Shown piece by piece: positions 15,998 to 23,615 of a DNA stretch of 40,018 nucleotides. Location of the stretch: the NCBI GenBank assembly GCA_947496715.1, contig CANMDT010000016.1, positions 1-40,018 of the forward strand. Reading direction: 5' to 3'. Each line of letters opens with the position of its first letter. The stretch's first letter is position 1. Below the pieces are notes generated by a model. It was not told the DNA's origin. It saw nothing but the letters and a program-made list of their open reading frames with translations, and made no database searches. A program made the translations under genes and the position numbers. This stretch comes from Myxococcales bacterium. GTDB taxonomy: Bacteria > Myxococcota_A > Bradymonadia > REDH01.

Positions 15998-17334
15998 ACG
16001 CCACCCCTCCCTCCGCTTCTCCGCCCGAGTCGGCGCGCAGCCTCGCCGCCCGCGTCGTCACCCGCGTTGTCGACGAAGGTGCCTTCAGCTCCATCACCCT
16101 CCGCTACCAGCTCGCTGCCTCGACCCTCGAGGGCCGTGACCGCGGGTTTACGACCGAGCTTGTCTACGGCACCGTCACCTGGCTCACCCCCATCGACGAG
16201 GCCCTCGAGGCCTGGATGACCCAGGGGCTCGGCAGCGTCCCGCCCCTCGCCCGCGCCGTACTCCGCGTGGCCACCTACGAGCTCCTGCGCCCCAATCGGC
16301 CCGGCGCAGCGCACGCTGTGGTGGACGAGGCTGTCTCCCAGATGCATGCCATCGGGCTCGGCCGCATCTCCGGTCTGACCAACGCTGTTCTACGCAAGAT
16401 CGCCCGCTTTGGTGCGCCCTTCGCGGCCCACCCCGACGCCTCCTCCGCGGCGACCCTCGCCACCTCCGGTTCTCTGCCCCTCTGGATTGCAGAACGGCTC
16501 CTCGCCGCCCGCGGCCCCGAAGGCGCAGCCGCCGCGATGGCCGCATGGAACGGAAGCTCCGCCACCCATCTCCGCCTCCGCGTTCCACTCACAGATGTGC
16601 TCCGCGAGACCTTCACCGCCGAAGGCATCGAACCCCACCGCACGGTACCGGGCTGCTTCGTCATGCGTTCCGGTAGCGCCATCAAGGTGGCCCTGCAGCT
16701 GGGCGACGACGTCGCGGTGCAGGATGCCGGCGCGCAGTGGATTGGGCTCGTCGCCGCAGAAGGCCTCCCCGCAACGGCCCGCATCTGGGACGTCTGCGCC
16801 GGCCTCGGCAGCAAGGCTGTCCACCTCGCCGAACTCCTCCCGCAGGCGCAGGTGCTGGCCACCGACCTGCATGCCCACAAGCTCAATGCTGCGCGCAAGG
16901 CCGCCGGCACCCTGCCCGGCCTCCGATTCCTGCAGGCCGACGCAACTGCCGGCCCGCCGGGCGACGAGGCCGGCCCCTACGACCTCATCCTGCTCGACGC
17001 CCCCTGCTCCGGACTCGGCACCATCGGTCGGCACCCCGAAGTCCGCTGGCGGCGCACGCCCGAAGACCTCACCGCAACCTCCACGCTCCAGCGCCGCCTG
17101 CTCGAGACCTCGGCGCCCCACCTCGCGGTGGGCGGACGCCTCGTCTACGCCGTCTGCAGCTGGGCACCCGAAGAGGGCCGCGAGGTCATCCGCGACTTCC
17201 TCGCCCGCCACGCTGACTTCGCCGAGGAGCCTCTCCCGGGCGAGAGCGATCAGGAGCTGCCGGGCCGCCTCCTCTTCCCCGACACCAACGACACCGACGG
17301 CTTTTTCGTGGCCCGCCTCCGGCGCCTTTGCTAG
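15994..17334 (+). CDS. rsmB: 16S rRNA (cytosine-967-C5)-methyltransferase RsmB
   Basis: The 446-aa enzyme methylates C967 of 16S rRNA with SAM. An N-terminal NusB-like RNA-binding domain covers about residues 12-140 (ARVVTRVVDEGAFSS, HAVVDEAVSQ, FTTELVYGT). A linker domain and the class I methyltransferase domain follow. The two Cys of the m5C mechanism are C338 in DAPCSGLGTIGRHPEVRW and C388 in VYAVCSWAPEEG. SAM motif I is IWDVCAGLGSKA, differing from the usual CAAPGGKT. The start is TTG, overlapping the TGA of the upstream gene. Length is close to E. coli RsmB (429 aa). def-fmt-rsmB-rpe order is a common bacterial arrangement. Confidence 0.93.
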   Translation: MNATPPSASPPESARSLAARVVTRVVDEGAFSSITLRYQLAASTLEGRDRGFTTELVYGTVTWLTPIDEALEAWMTQGLGSVPPLARAVLRVATYELLRPNRPGAAHAVVDEAVSQMHAIGLGRISGLTNAVLRKIARFGAPFAAHPDASSAATLATSGSLPLWIAERLLAARGPEGAAAAMAAWNGSSATHLRLRVPLTDVLRETFTAEGIEPHRTVPGCFVMRSGSAIKVALQLGDDVAVQDAGAQWIGLVAAEGLPATARIWDVCAGLGSKAVHLAELLPQAQVLATDLHAHKLNAARKAAGTLPGLRFLQADATAGPPGDEAGPYDLILLDAPCSGLGTIGRHPEVRWRRTPEDLTATSTLQRRLLETSAPHLAVGGRLVYAVCSWAPEEGREVIRDFLARHADFAEEPLPGESDQELPGRLLFPDTNDTDGFFVARLRRLC

Positions 17335-17366
17335 TCGATCAGCGCGCTGCACATACGGAGACAGAG

Positions 17367-18062
17367 ATGCCGATCGCCAGACCCCTGCCGGGCCAGACCC
17401 TCATCGCCCCCTCGCTGCTCTCAGCCAACTTCGCCCGCCTCGGAGAGGATGTGGAGAAGGTCACCGCGGCGGGCGCCGACTGGCTCCATGTCGATGTCAT
17501 GGATGGCCGCTTCGTGCCCAACATCACCATCGGCCAGCCCGTCGTCGCAGCACTCAAGAAGGTGGCGCGGGTACCGCTCGATGTGCACCTCATGATTGTG
17601 GAGCCGGAGCGCTACATCGACAGCTTCATCGACGCCGGAGCAGAGGTTGTGACCGTCCATGTTGAGGCCTCGACCCACCTCCACCGCACGCTGCAGGCCA
17701 TCCGCGCTCGGGGCGTGCTCGCGGGGGTCTCGCTCAATCCGCACACCCCGCCCGAGGCCGTGGAGTGGGTGCTCGACAGCTGCGATCTGGTGCTCGTCAT
17801 GAGCGTCAATCCGGGCTTCGGCGGGCAGTCCTTCATCCCCTCCGCGCTGCGGAAGATGGAGTGGTTCGCCAACCATGCCTCGCGCAACAACCTTGACTAC
17901 ATCATCGAGGTCGACGGCGGCGTGAACACCGACAACATCGCAAGCATCGCCGCGGCGGGCGCCACGGTCTGCGTTGCCGGAAATGCCGTATTCAGCACCT
18001 CCGACTGGGGTGCCACGATCGAACTCCTCAAGCAGCGCGCCGCCGGCGGCAAGGTGAAGTAA
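17367..18062 (+). CDS. rpe: Ribulose-phosphate 3-epimerase
   Basis: The 231-aa TIM-barrel enzyme interconverts ribulose-5-phosphate and xylulose-5-phosphate in the pentose phosphate pathway. Visible signatures are APSLLSANFARL, HVDVMDGRFVPNITIG with metal ligands H41 and D43, DVHLMI with H74, the MSVNPGFGGQ phosphate loop, and EVDGGVN with D183. Upstream codons remain open to 17328, but GGAG with a 6-base spacer precedes the ATG at 17367, and homology begins there. The gap to rsmB is 32 bases. The next gene starts one base after the TAA stop. Confidence 0.96.
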   Translation: MPIARPLPGQTLIAPSLLSANFARLGEDVEKVTAAGADWLHVDVMDGRFVPNITIGQPVVAALKKVARVPLDVHLMIVEPERYIDSFIDAGAEVVTVHVEASTHLHRTLQAIRARGVLAGVSLNPHTPPEAVEWVLDSCDLVLVMSVNPGFGGQSFIPSALRKMEWFANHASRNNLDYIIEVDGGVNTDNIASIAAAGATVCVAGNAVFSTSDWGATIELLKQRAAGGKVK

Positions 18063-18063
18063 G

Positions 18064-19047
18064 ATGAAGTTCGCAACCCGCAAGAACGGAACCCGCGACG
18101 GCGAGCTCCTGCTCATCTCCTCCGACGCCAGCCGCGCCCTCTCGCTCGCCGCGCTCGCGCCCAACCTGCAGGCGCTCCTCGACCACTGGGAGGCGATGCT
18201 GCCCCATGTGCGCGAAAAGGCCGCAGCGCTCGAGGCCGGTGATGCCAACGCGATTGCGACCCCCTGGTCCGAGCTCCACTCGCCCCTACCGCGAGCCTAC
18301 GAGTGGGTAGACGGCAGCGCCTTTATTCATCATGTGAAGCTGGTTCGGCGCGCGCGAAAGGCCGAACTGCCGCCCACGCTCAACACCGACCCGCTGGTCT
18401 ACCAGGGCGGAAGCGGCGTTTTCCTCGCCCCCACCGACCCCATCACCTTCCCCACCGAGGCCTGGGGCATCGACTTCGAGTCGGAGGTCGCCATCGTGCT
18501 CGGCGACGTGCCGCGCGGAACCAAGGCCAGCGAGGTCGCGCCCTACGTGCGGCTCGTGATGCTGGTCAACGACACCACCCTGCGCAACCTCATCCCCGAT
18601 GAGCTCGCCAAGGGCTTCGGCTTCTTCGTCTCCAAGCCCTCCACCACCTTCTCGCCCCTGGCGCTCACCCCCGACGAGCTCGGCGAGGCCTGGTCGGGCG
18701 GACGGCTCCACCTCCCGCTCCGCAGCATGCTCAACGGGACCCTCTTCGGCGACCCGAACGCCGGCCCCGAGATGCACTTCAGCTTCTTTGAGCTCGTCGA
18801 GCACATCTGCCGAACCCGCGCGCTGACCGCGGGCACCATTGTTGGCAGCGGTACCATCTCGAACGAAGACCCTGCCCGCGGATCCAGCTGCATCGTCGAG
18901 CGGCGCACCCTCGAAACGCTCGCTGACGGCGCGCCCAAGACCCCCTACATGACCTTCGGCGACAGCATCGAAATCAGCATGTTCGACGCGGCCGGCCGCA
19001 ACCTCTTCGGCACCATCTCGCAGACCGTAGCCAAGAGCGACCGATGA
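18064..19047 (+). CDS. Fumarylacetoacetate hydrolase family protein
   Basis: The 327-aa product is an FAH-fold hydrolase, most likely fumarylacetoacetase, which splits fumarylacetoacetate to fumarate and acetoacetate at the end of tyrosine/homogentisate degradation. The metal-binding acidic cluster is visible as DFESE (E139 and E141) and ND at residue 170, which correspond to E199, E201 and D233 of the mammalian enzyme. KLVRRARKAELPP and YQGGSGVFLAPTDPI are typical substrate-side segments of the bacterial subfamily. It starts one base after rpe and overlaps maiA by ATGA; the maiA partner strongly supports the tyrosine-pathway role over other FAH-fold activities. The homogentisate dioxygenase gene is not in the window. 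Confidence 0.88.
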   Translation: MKFATRKNGTRDGELLLISSDASRALSLAALAPNLQALLDHWEAMLPHVREKAAALEAGDANAIATPWSELHSPLPRAYEWVDGSAFIHHVKLVRRARKAELPPTLNTDPLVYQGGSGVFLAPTDPITFPTEAWGIDFESEVAIVLGDVPRGTKASEVAPYVRLVMLVNDTTLRNLIPDELAKGFGFFVSKPSTTFSPLALTPDELGEAWSGGRLHLPLRSMLNGTLFGDPNAGPEMHFSFFELVEHICRTRALTAGTIVGSGTISNEDPARGSSCIVERRTLETLADGAPKTPYMTFGDSIEISMFDAAGRNLFGTISQTVAKSDR

Positions 19048-19697
19048 GCGACGCCCGCCCCATCCTCTACAGCTACTTCCGTTCGTCGGCCTCCTACCGC
19101 GTCCGCATCGGGCTGGCGCTCAAGGGCATCGACTACGACTACCGAGCGGTCCACCTCGTCGAAGGTGGAGGAGCTCAGTACAAGCCGGCCTATGCGGCAC
19201 TGAACCCCATGCAAGAGGTGCCAAGCCTGCTCATCGATGGCCATGTGCTCTCGCAGTCGCTCCCCATCCTCGAGTACCTCGACGAGACACGCCCCCAGCC
19301 GCCGCTGCTCCCCGCCGATCCCTACGGTCGAGCCAAGGCGCGGCAGCTTGCAGAGTGCGTAAATGCCTCCATTCAGCCCCTGCAGAACCTCCGCGTGCTG
19401 AAGAAGCTCGAGACCGACTTTGGCGCCGTTGAAGAGACCCGCCGCGCCTGGGTGGCCCACTTCATCCACAGCGGCTTTCGTGGCATCGAGGCCATCCTGC
19501 GCGACACAGCGGGCACCTTCGCCGTCGGCGATGCGGTCACCCTCGCAGACGTCTGCCTCGTCCCACAGGTGGTGGGCTCCGCCCGGTTCGGCGTCACGCT
19601 CGAAGACTACCCACGCCTGGCCGCCGTAGCGGCCCGCGCGGCTGCCCTCCCCGCCTTCGAGGCCGCTCACCCGTCCCGACAGCCCGACGCGCAGTAG
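19044..19697 (+). CDS. maiA: Maleylacetoacetate isomerase (zeta-class GST)
   Basis: The 217-aa protein isomerises maleylacetoacetate to fumarylacetoacetate with glutathione. The zeta-class signature SSASYRVRIGLALKG (about 14-28) is present, with Ala where eukaryotic enzymes have Cys16. NPMQEVPSLLIDG and LSQSLPILEYLDE form the glutathione site. The C-terminal helical domain contains the GDAVTLADVCLVPQ motif. It overlaps the upstream FAH gene in ATGA and is the last gene of the unit beginning at def. It supplies the substrate of its neighbour. Confidence 0.94.
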   Translation: MSDARPILYSYFRSSASYRVRIGLALKGIDYDYRAVHLVEGGGAQYKPAYAALNPMQEVPSLLIDGHVLSQSLPILEYLDETRPQPPLLPADPYGRAKARQLAECVNASIQPLQNLRVLKKLETDFGAVEETRRAWVAHFIHSGFRGIEAILRDTAGTFAVGDAVTLADVCLVPQVVGSARFGVTLEDYPRLAAVAARAAALPAFEAAHPSRQPDAQ

Positions 19698-19715
19698 TGG
19701 GCCCGCACTCCAGCG

Positions 19716-19744
19716 TTGACGAGCCTGCCGGTTCCGTCTAGATG
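19716..19744 (+). promoter_or_regulatory. Candidate sigma-70 promoter for tRNA-Pro
   Basis: TTGACG (19716-19721) is followed 17 bases later by TAGATG (19739-19744). The -35 matches consensus at 5 of 6 positions and the -10 at 3 of 6. Transcription would start about 25 bases before the tRNA, leaving a short leader. Confidence 0.45.
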
Positions 19745-19776
19745 CGTCACCCTCCGCTTCACGCGGGGCATCCAAT

Positions 19777-19850
19777 CGGGGTGTAGCGCAGCCTGGTAGC
19801 GCGTCTGCTTCGGGAGCAGAAAGTCGCAGGTTCGAATCCTGTCACCCCGA
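19777..19850 (+). tRNA. tRNA-Pro, anticodon CGG
   Basis: A complete cloverleaf can be drawn. The acceptor arm CGGGGTG (19777-19783) pairs with CACCCCG (19843-19849), with discriminator A at 19850. The anticodon stem TCTGC/GCAGA holds the loop TTCGGGA with anticodon CGG, which reads the Pro codon CCG. The T arm GCAGG-TTCGAAT-CCTGT has one G-U pair. CCA is not encoded. The 306 bases between maiA and the next gene hold this tRNA and two promoter candidates, nothing else visible. Confidence 0.95.
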
Positions 19851-19928
19851 CTTCCCAAACATCATTTGTAGGCGCGGCCACCACGGGCGGGAGGCCAAGT
19901 TCAAAGGTCTCGACCTGCCGTAGCGCCT

Positions 19929-19957
19929 TTGACACCCTCCACGCTGACGAGTATCCT
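19929..19957 (+). promoter_or_regulatory. Strong sigma-70 promoter candidate for the zinc-ribbon gene
   Basis: A perfect TTGACA (19929-19934) is separated by 17 bases from TATCCT (19952-19957), 4 of 6 to TATAAT. It lies 46 bases before the ATG at 20004. The -35 overlaps the right arm of an inverted repeat, TCAAAGG (19901-19907) with CCTTTGA (19926-19932), which could end tRNA transcription or act as an operator. Confidence 0.6.
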
Positions 19958-20003
19958 CGCACACCTGTGACTGTCGCTCGCGAAGTGTCTGGAGAGAACC
20001 CCC

Positions 20004-21410
20004 ATGCATGTCGAATGTCCCAAGTGTGGAAGTCTGTGTCGTGTCGCAGACGGCTCTCTCCCCGAAGCGGGCGCCAACCTCAGGTGCGGCTCCTGCACGA
20101 ATGTCTTCTTCGTCGCACCCGACGCCGCAGGTTCCCTTCGCGTCGTGCAGGCCTCCGCAAGCGGCAACTATCCTGCAGCGGCAAGCGCCGAGGCCACCAT
20201 CACGGGCAGCCTGCCCGCGACCTCCTCTTCGCCCACCATGACCGGCACAGCGCGAGCCATGACAGGTGTCTACGCAGCCATCTCTGGCCTCGGAAACGAA
20301 GCCTCCACAGACGCATCTCAGCCTGCCATAAGCTCCGACTCCGGCTCCACGCCGCGCGTAGCCATCGACCCGCGCCTCACCGGTTCCACCGCGACGCTTC
20401 AGCCGCATACCGCATCCGACGTCGTTCCTCCGCAGGGGGCTTGGCAGGTCCGCGGCACAGACGGCATGGTCTTCAATTTCATCGACGCCGGTGATGTGCA
20501 GATCTGGCTCAGCCGCCGCGACTCCCACGAGGGACTCAGCGCTTCGAACGACGGAGGCAAGGTCTGGAGCGACCTCGCTACCCTCCCCTACTTTGCCAAG
20601 GTCCTGGCCGCCGGAAAGCTCGGTGGCCGCCGCACCGGAGTAACGAGCGCCATCCCACGCGCGACCGGCTCCTTCCAGAGCGTCGGCCCGCGCAGCGGCT
20701 CCGCGCCCGCCCTCTCTGGCAACGCACCCGCAGTCTCGGGCTCGCAACCGGCCGTCACTGGCAGCCAGCCCAAGGTCTCCAGCAGCGTCCTGCCCGTCAC
20801 CAGCCTTGGAAACACAGGCTCCCAGCCCGCCGTCACAGGCAACAACCCACGCGTCACCGGCAGCAACCCACGCGTCACCGGCAGCAACCCGGCCATCACG
20901 GGCTCCATGCCCGCGATCCCTGTCGACAAGAAGGCCGCGGCAGCCCGTCAGAAGGCCATCTTCGGGCTCATCGCCCGCCTTGTCGTTCTGATCGGCGTCG
21001 CCGCCGCGGGCTACTACGCCTACGACGCAATGTATGCCGAAGAGGTCCTCGAAATCCCCAATACCCCGGCCGGCGACAAACTCCGCTGGACCATGGCCGT
21101 ATTCAACCAGAAGCGCGGCGAAGTGACCGAGGATGAGATTCTGAAGAACTTCTCGCCCGAAGTCACAAGCAAGGTCACGCCTGCTGCATTGGTCGAGAAC
21201 TTCATCTTCCTTGGTCGACAGAATGGCTTCTACGAGCTCGTCTCCATCGAAGAGGGTGCAACAGACCACAGCCTTATCGCCGTCATGCGGACCACCAACC
21301 TGAGCCTCGTCGAACTCCGCATCACCACCGAGAACAAGCCCCCCTTCAGCTTCAAGTCGCTGGCCTTCGAGGAGACCAAGCGGCGTCCGAAGGGCTCGGG
21401 CTTTAACTAG
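20004..21410 (+). CDS. Zinc-ribbon membrane protein with GYF-like domain and xPAVTG repeats
   Basis: The 468-aa protein begins with an MJ0042-type zinc ribbon: CPKC (C5, C8) and CGSC (C28, C31). A Thr/Ser/Gly linker follows, then a GYF/DUF4339-like domain at about 146-200 (GAWQVRGTDGMVFNF...VWSDLATLPYF). A seven-residue repeat, xP[A/R][V/I][T/S]G[S/N], runs at about 235-305. One transmembrane helix lies near 319-340, and a C-terminal domain of about 125 residues lies across the membrane. This layout is typical of delta-proteobacterial and myxobacterial regulatory membrane proteins. I infer a cytoplasmic N-terminal sensing or protein-binding part and a periplasmic C-terminal domain of unknown role. 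It ends in CTAG, which also holds the stop of the convergent hydrolase gene. Confidence 0.82.
   Translation: MHVECPKCGSLCRVADGSLPEAGANLRCGSCTNVFFVAPDAAGSLRVVQASASGNYPAAASAEATITGSLPATSSSPTMTGTARAMTGVYAAISGLGNEASTDASQPAISSDSGSTPRVAIDPRLTGSTATLQPHTASDVVPPQGAWQVRGTDGMVFNFIDAGDVQIWLSRRDSHEGLSASNDGGKVWSDLATLPYFAKVLAAGKLGGRRTGVTSAIPRATGSFQSVGPRSGSAPALSGNAPAVSGSQPAVTGSQPKVSSSVLPVTSLGNTGSQPAVTGNNPRVTGSNPRVTGSNPAITGSMPAIPVDKKAAAARQKAIFGLIARLVVLIGVAAAGYYAYDAMYAEEVLEIPNTPAGDKLRWTMAVFNQKRGEVTEDEILKNFSPEVTSKVTPAALVENFIFLGRQNGFYELVSIEEGATDHSLIAVMRTTNLSLVELRITTENKPPFSFKSLAFEETKRRPKGSGFN
20706..20915 (+). repeat. Degenerate 21-base repeats encoding xPAVTGS units
   Basis: About ten units of seven codons encode variants of N-P-R-V-T-G-S and Q-P-A-V-T-G-S. 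Two adjacent units near 20848-20890 are identical at DNA level. They form the linker before the transmembrane helix of the zinc-ribbon protein. Confidence 0.75.
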
Positions 21411-22576
21411 CGCTTCAACAGCGTCGTCTCGATACCGAACAGGCCCGCGTTGAGGTAGGCAGCGCCCCGCGCATCGCCGGTGAGCACCGAGGCGAAGAAG
21501 GCGGTCACCATGGCGGCCGTTGCCTGGCGTGCCGCGCCGTTGTCCAGATAGGTGAAGGGTGCGCGGCCCGTCATACGGCGACCTTCGCCGCACCCTGCCG
21601 CGAAGTCCACCGTCAGACCGCAGATGTCCGACGGACTCCAGTGCCCCGCATCGGCCAGCTCAATGAGCCAGCTCGGCGAGGCTGCCGCGGCATGGTTGTT
21701 CCGAATGAACCGGTTGCCCAACTCCGTGATGCTGTTGTCTTCGCGCGCGAGCAGAAAGAGGGTCGGCAGCGGCAGCGCTGCCATCATCGGCCCGGGCAGC
21801 AGCGGGCTCTCCATGGGTGCCGCCAGCGCCACGACAGCCTTCATGCCTGGCAGGCGCTCGCCCGTCCATGCCGCTGTCGCCGCGCCGAAGCTGTGGCCCA
21901 TAACGCCCATCCGCGCGGCGTCGAACCGCAACCCCGCCGCAGCAAACGGACCGGCTGGGTCGAAGGCGGCCGCCGCCGTGAAGAGCATGTCTTCTACCCG
22001 CGTGTTGAGGAAGGCCGCATTGATCGGAGCGGGGGTGCCCGCCTCGTGGGCAAAGAGCGTGTTCCCCGCATGGTCGGGCGCCACCACCGCGAAGCCGTAG
22101 GAGGCAAGCTGCTCGGCAACGGTGAAGAGTTCGAAGCGGGTGCAGCCGTGGCAGTGCGAGAAGAAGATGACCGGCAGCGGCCCGCTCCCGGCAGGCGCAG
22201 CATTGCGGATGGCCTGCGTCGACCGGGTCGCGCACCCTTCCGGCGATGCAGGATAGAGCTGTTCCAGCAACGCTCGCTCCTCAGAGCTCGTGGCGAAGGC
22301 GAGCAGATCGGAGGCCGAGCCCTCCTCGACCGTCGGGTACCAGACTTCTGCGGTCCAGGCGCGCGACCGCGCGGAATCTACGAGCGGCAGGCTCCGAACC
22401 CCAACGCGATAGGGGCCCGGTGCAGCAAAGTCGAAGGCTGCCGCGCCGCTGCCAGACCCCTCGACATTGCTGGAGCCGTCACCACTGCCCGACCCGTCGC
22501 CGCTCTCAGCATCTGTACATCCGCACACACCTACAGAGAGGAGGAACAGGACAGAGAGATGGCCCCACTTCTTCAT
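21407..22576 (-). CDS. Alpha/beta-hydrolase lipoprotein (PAF-acetylhydrolase/dienelactone-hydrolase type)
   Basis: The 389-aa product has a lipoprotein signal with lipidated C20 (SVGVCGC), a Ser/Gly/Asp linker and an alpha/beta-hydrolase domain from about residue 50. The nucleophile elbow is GHSFGAATA with S229. D280 (LLARED) and H312 (DAGHWS) fit the remaining catalytic triad. FFSHCHGCTRFE near 138-149 is the oxyanion-side loop and contains a CHGC pair. The family includes platelet-activating-factor acetylhydrolases and predicted dienelactone hydrolases, so it likely hydrolyses an ester in the periplasm or at the surface. GGGAG 5 bases before the ATG supports the start. It is convergent with the zinc-ribbon gene and divergent from the FHA-GGDEF gene. 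Confidence 0.85.
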   Translation of the reverse strand: MKKWGHLSVLFLLSVGVCGCTDAESGDGSGSGDGSSNVEGSGSGAAAFDFAAPGPYRVGVRSLPLVDSARSRAWTAEVWYPTVEEGSASDLLAFATSSEERALLEQLYPASPEGCATRSTQAIRNAAPAGSGPLPVIFFSHCHGCTRFELFTVAEQLASYGFAVVAPDHAGNTLFAHEAGTPAPINAAFLNTRVEDMLFTAAAAFDPAGPFAAAGLRFDAARMGVMGHSFGAATAAWTGERLPGMKAVVALAAPMESPLLPGPMMAALPLPTLFLLAREDNSITELGNRFIRNNHAAAASPSWLIELADAGHWSPSDICGLTVDFAAGCGEGRRMTGRAPFTYLDNGAARQATAAMVTAFFASVLTGDARGAAYLNAGLFGIETTLLKR

Positions 22577-22694
22577 TCAGACTCCCGCGGCCGTTCGGCA
22601 AAAATGGAACCGTATCTTCGCTACATGCCGCCAATCTGTTTGGGTTGGCGACCCGCTTATGGTAGTAGCAAGAGCACCAACCCGCGAGGTGATT

Positions 22695-23615
22695 GTGTCG
22701 AACGAGAACACCAAACAGACCCGACAGATCACCCTCGTCCGCGCCATCACGCTGCCTGGGCAGGAGCAGAAGTTCGACGCATGTCTGCTGGGTCTTGCGG
22801 GCCGCGACATGGGCCGACGCTTCCTGCTCGCGCAGCGCAAGATCTCCATCGGACGCTCTGAGCAGGCCGACGTCACCATCGACGACGACGATGCTTCGCG
22901 GCTCCACTGCGAGATCCTCGCGCATCCCGCCGGCGTGATGCTCCAAGATCTCCAGAGCACCAACGGAACCAAGGTCAACGGCGAGCGCGTCAAGCAGCAG
23001 CTGCTTTCGGATGGAGACCAGATCCAGATTGGCGGTGCGGTCTTCCGCTTCACGCGCGCGAACCACGTCGAGGCCCACTACTTCGACGAGATGTTCCGCC
23101 TCACCAACACCGACCCGCTCACCGGGGCCTACAACAAGCGCTACTTTCTAAGCATGCTCGAGCGCGAGCTCGCCCGCGCGGAGCGATACAAGCGAGAGTC
23201 CGCGCTTCTCATGCTCGACCTCGACCACTTCAAGAAGGTGAACGACACCTTCGGCCATGTCGCGGGCGATGCCGTGCTCGTGGAGGCGGTGAAACGGATC
23301 GGGGCCGAGCTCACCAGCGAAGACCTGCTCGCCCGCTTTGGCGGCGAAGAGTTCGTCGTGCTGCTCGACCAGACGACGCTCGCAGAAGCGGCGCTGGTGG
23401 CCGAACGCATCCGCGCCAGCATTGCCGCCTCGCCCATGCTCCACGCGGGCGCGACGATCCCCGTCACAACCTCCATCGGCGTCAGCGGCCTGCAGGAGGT
23501 CGCCGGAGCAGACGACGCCGCCTCGCGGACGCATCGGGTCGAGGCGCTCCTCACGCTTGCCGACACCAAACTATACGAGGCCAAGCATGCAGGTCGAAAT
23601 CGCGTCGTTATCTAG
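22695..23615 (+). CDS. FHA-GGDEF diguanylate cyclase
   Basis: The 306-aa cytoplasmic protein joins a phosphothreonine-binding FHA domain (about 35-120) to a GGDEF domain (about 140-306) that makes cyclic-di-GMP from GTP. FHA key residues are visible: G53-R54-S55, S68-R69, H71 and N90-G91. The cyclase active site is GGEEF (216-220), a catalytically competent form, with DLDHFKKVND upstream. The product-inhibition I-site RxxD is replaced by TSED (207-210). The frame is open upstream, but GTG at 22695 is preceded by GAGG with a 5-base spacer and precedes the first folded segment. It overlaps the next gene by 29 bases. A phosphorylated partner is expected; none is proven here. Confidence 0.9.
   Translation: MSNENTKQTRQITLVRAITLPGQEQKFDACLLGLAGRDMGRRFLLAQRKISIGRSEQADVTIDDDDASRLHCEILAHPAGVMLQDLQSTNGTKVNGERVKQQLLSDGDQIQIGGAVFRFTRANHVEAHYFDEMFRLTNTDPLTGAYNKRYFLSMLERELARAERYKRESALLMLDLDHFKKVNDTFGHVAGDAVLVEAVKRIGAELTSEDLLARFGGEEFVVLLDQTTLAEAALVAERIRASIAASPMLHAGATIPVTTSIGVSGLQEVAGADDAASRTHRVEALLTLADTKLYEAKHAGRNRVVI

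Noticed and set aside
19777-19850. tRNA as an integration site for a mobile element
   Set aside because: No integrase gene, no repeated tRNA 3' end nearby, and flanking genes have ordinary composition.
19842-21593. 583-residue leftward frame opposite the zinc-ribbon gene
   Set aside because: Repetitive Gly/Ala/Asp composition mirrors the repeat linker on the other strand; it also runs over two other features.
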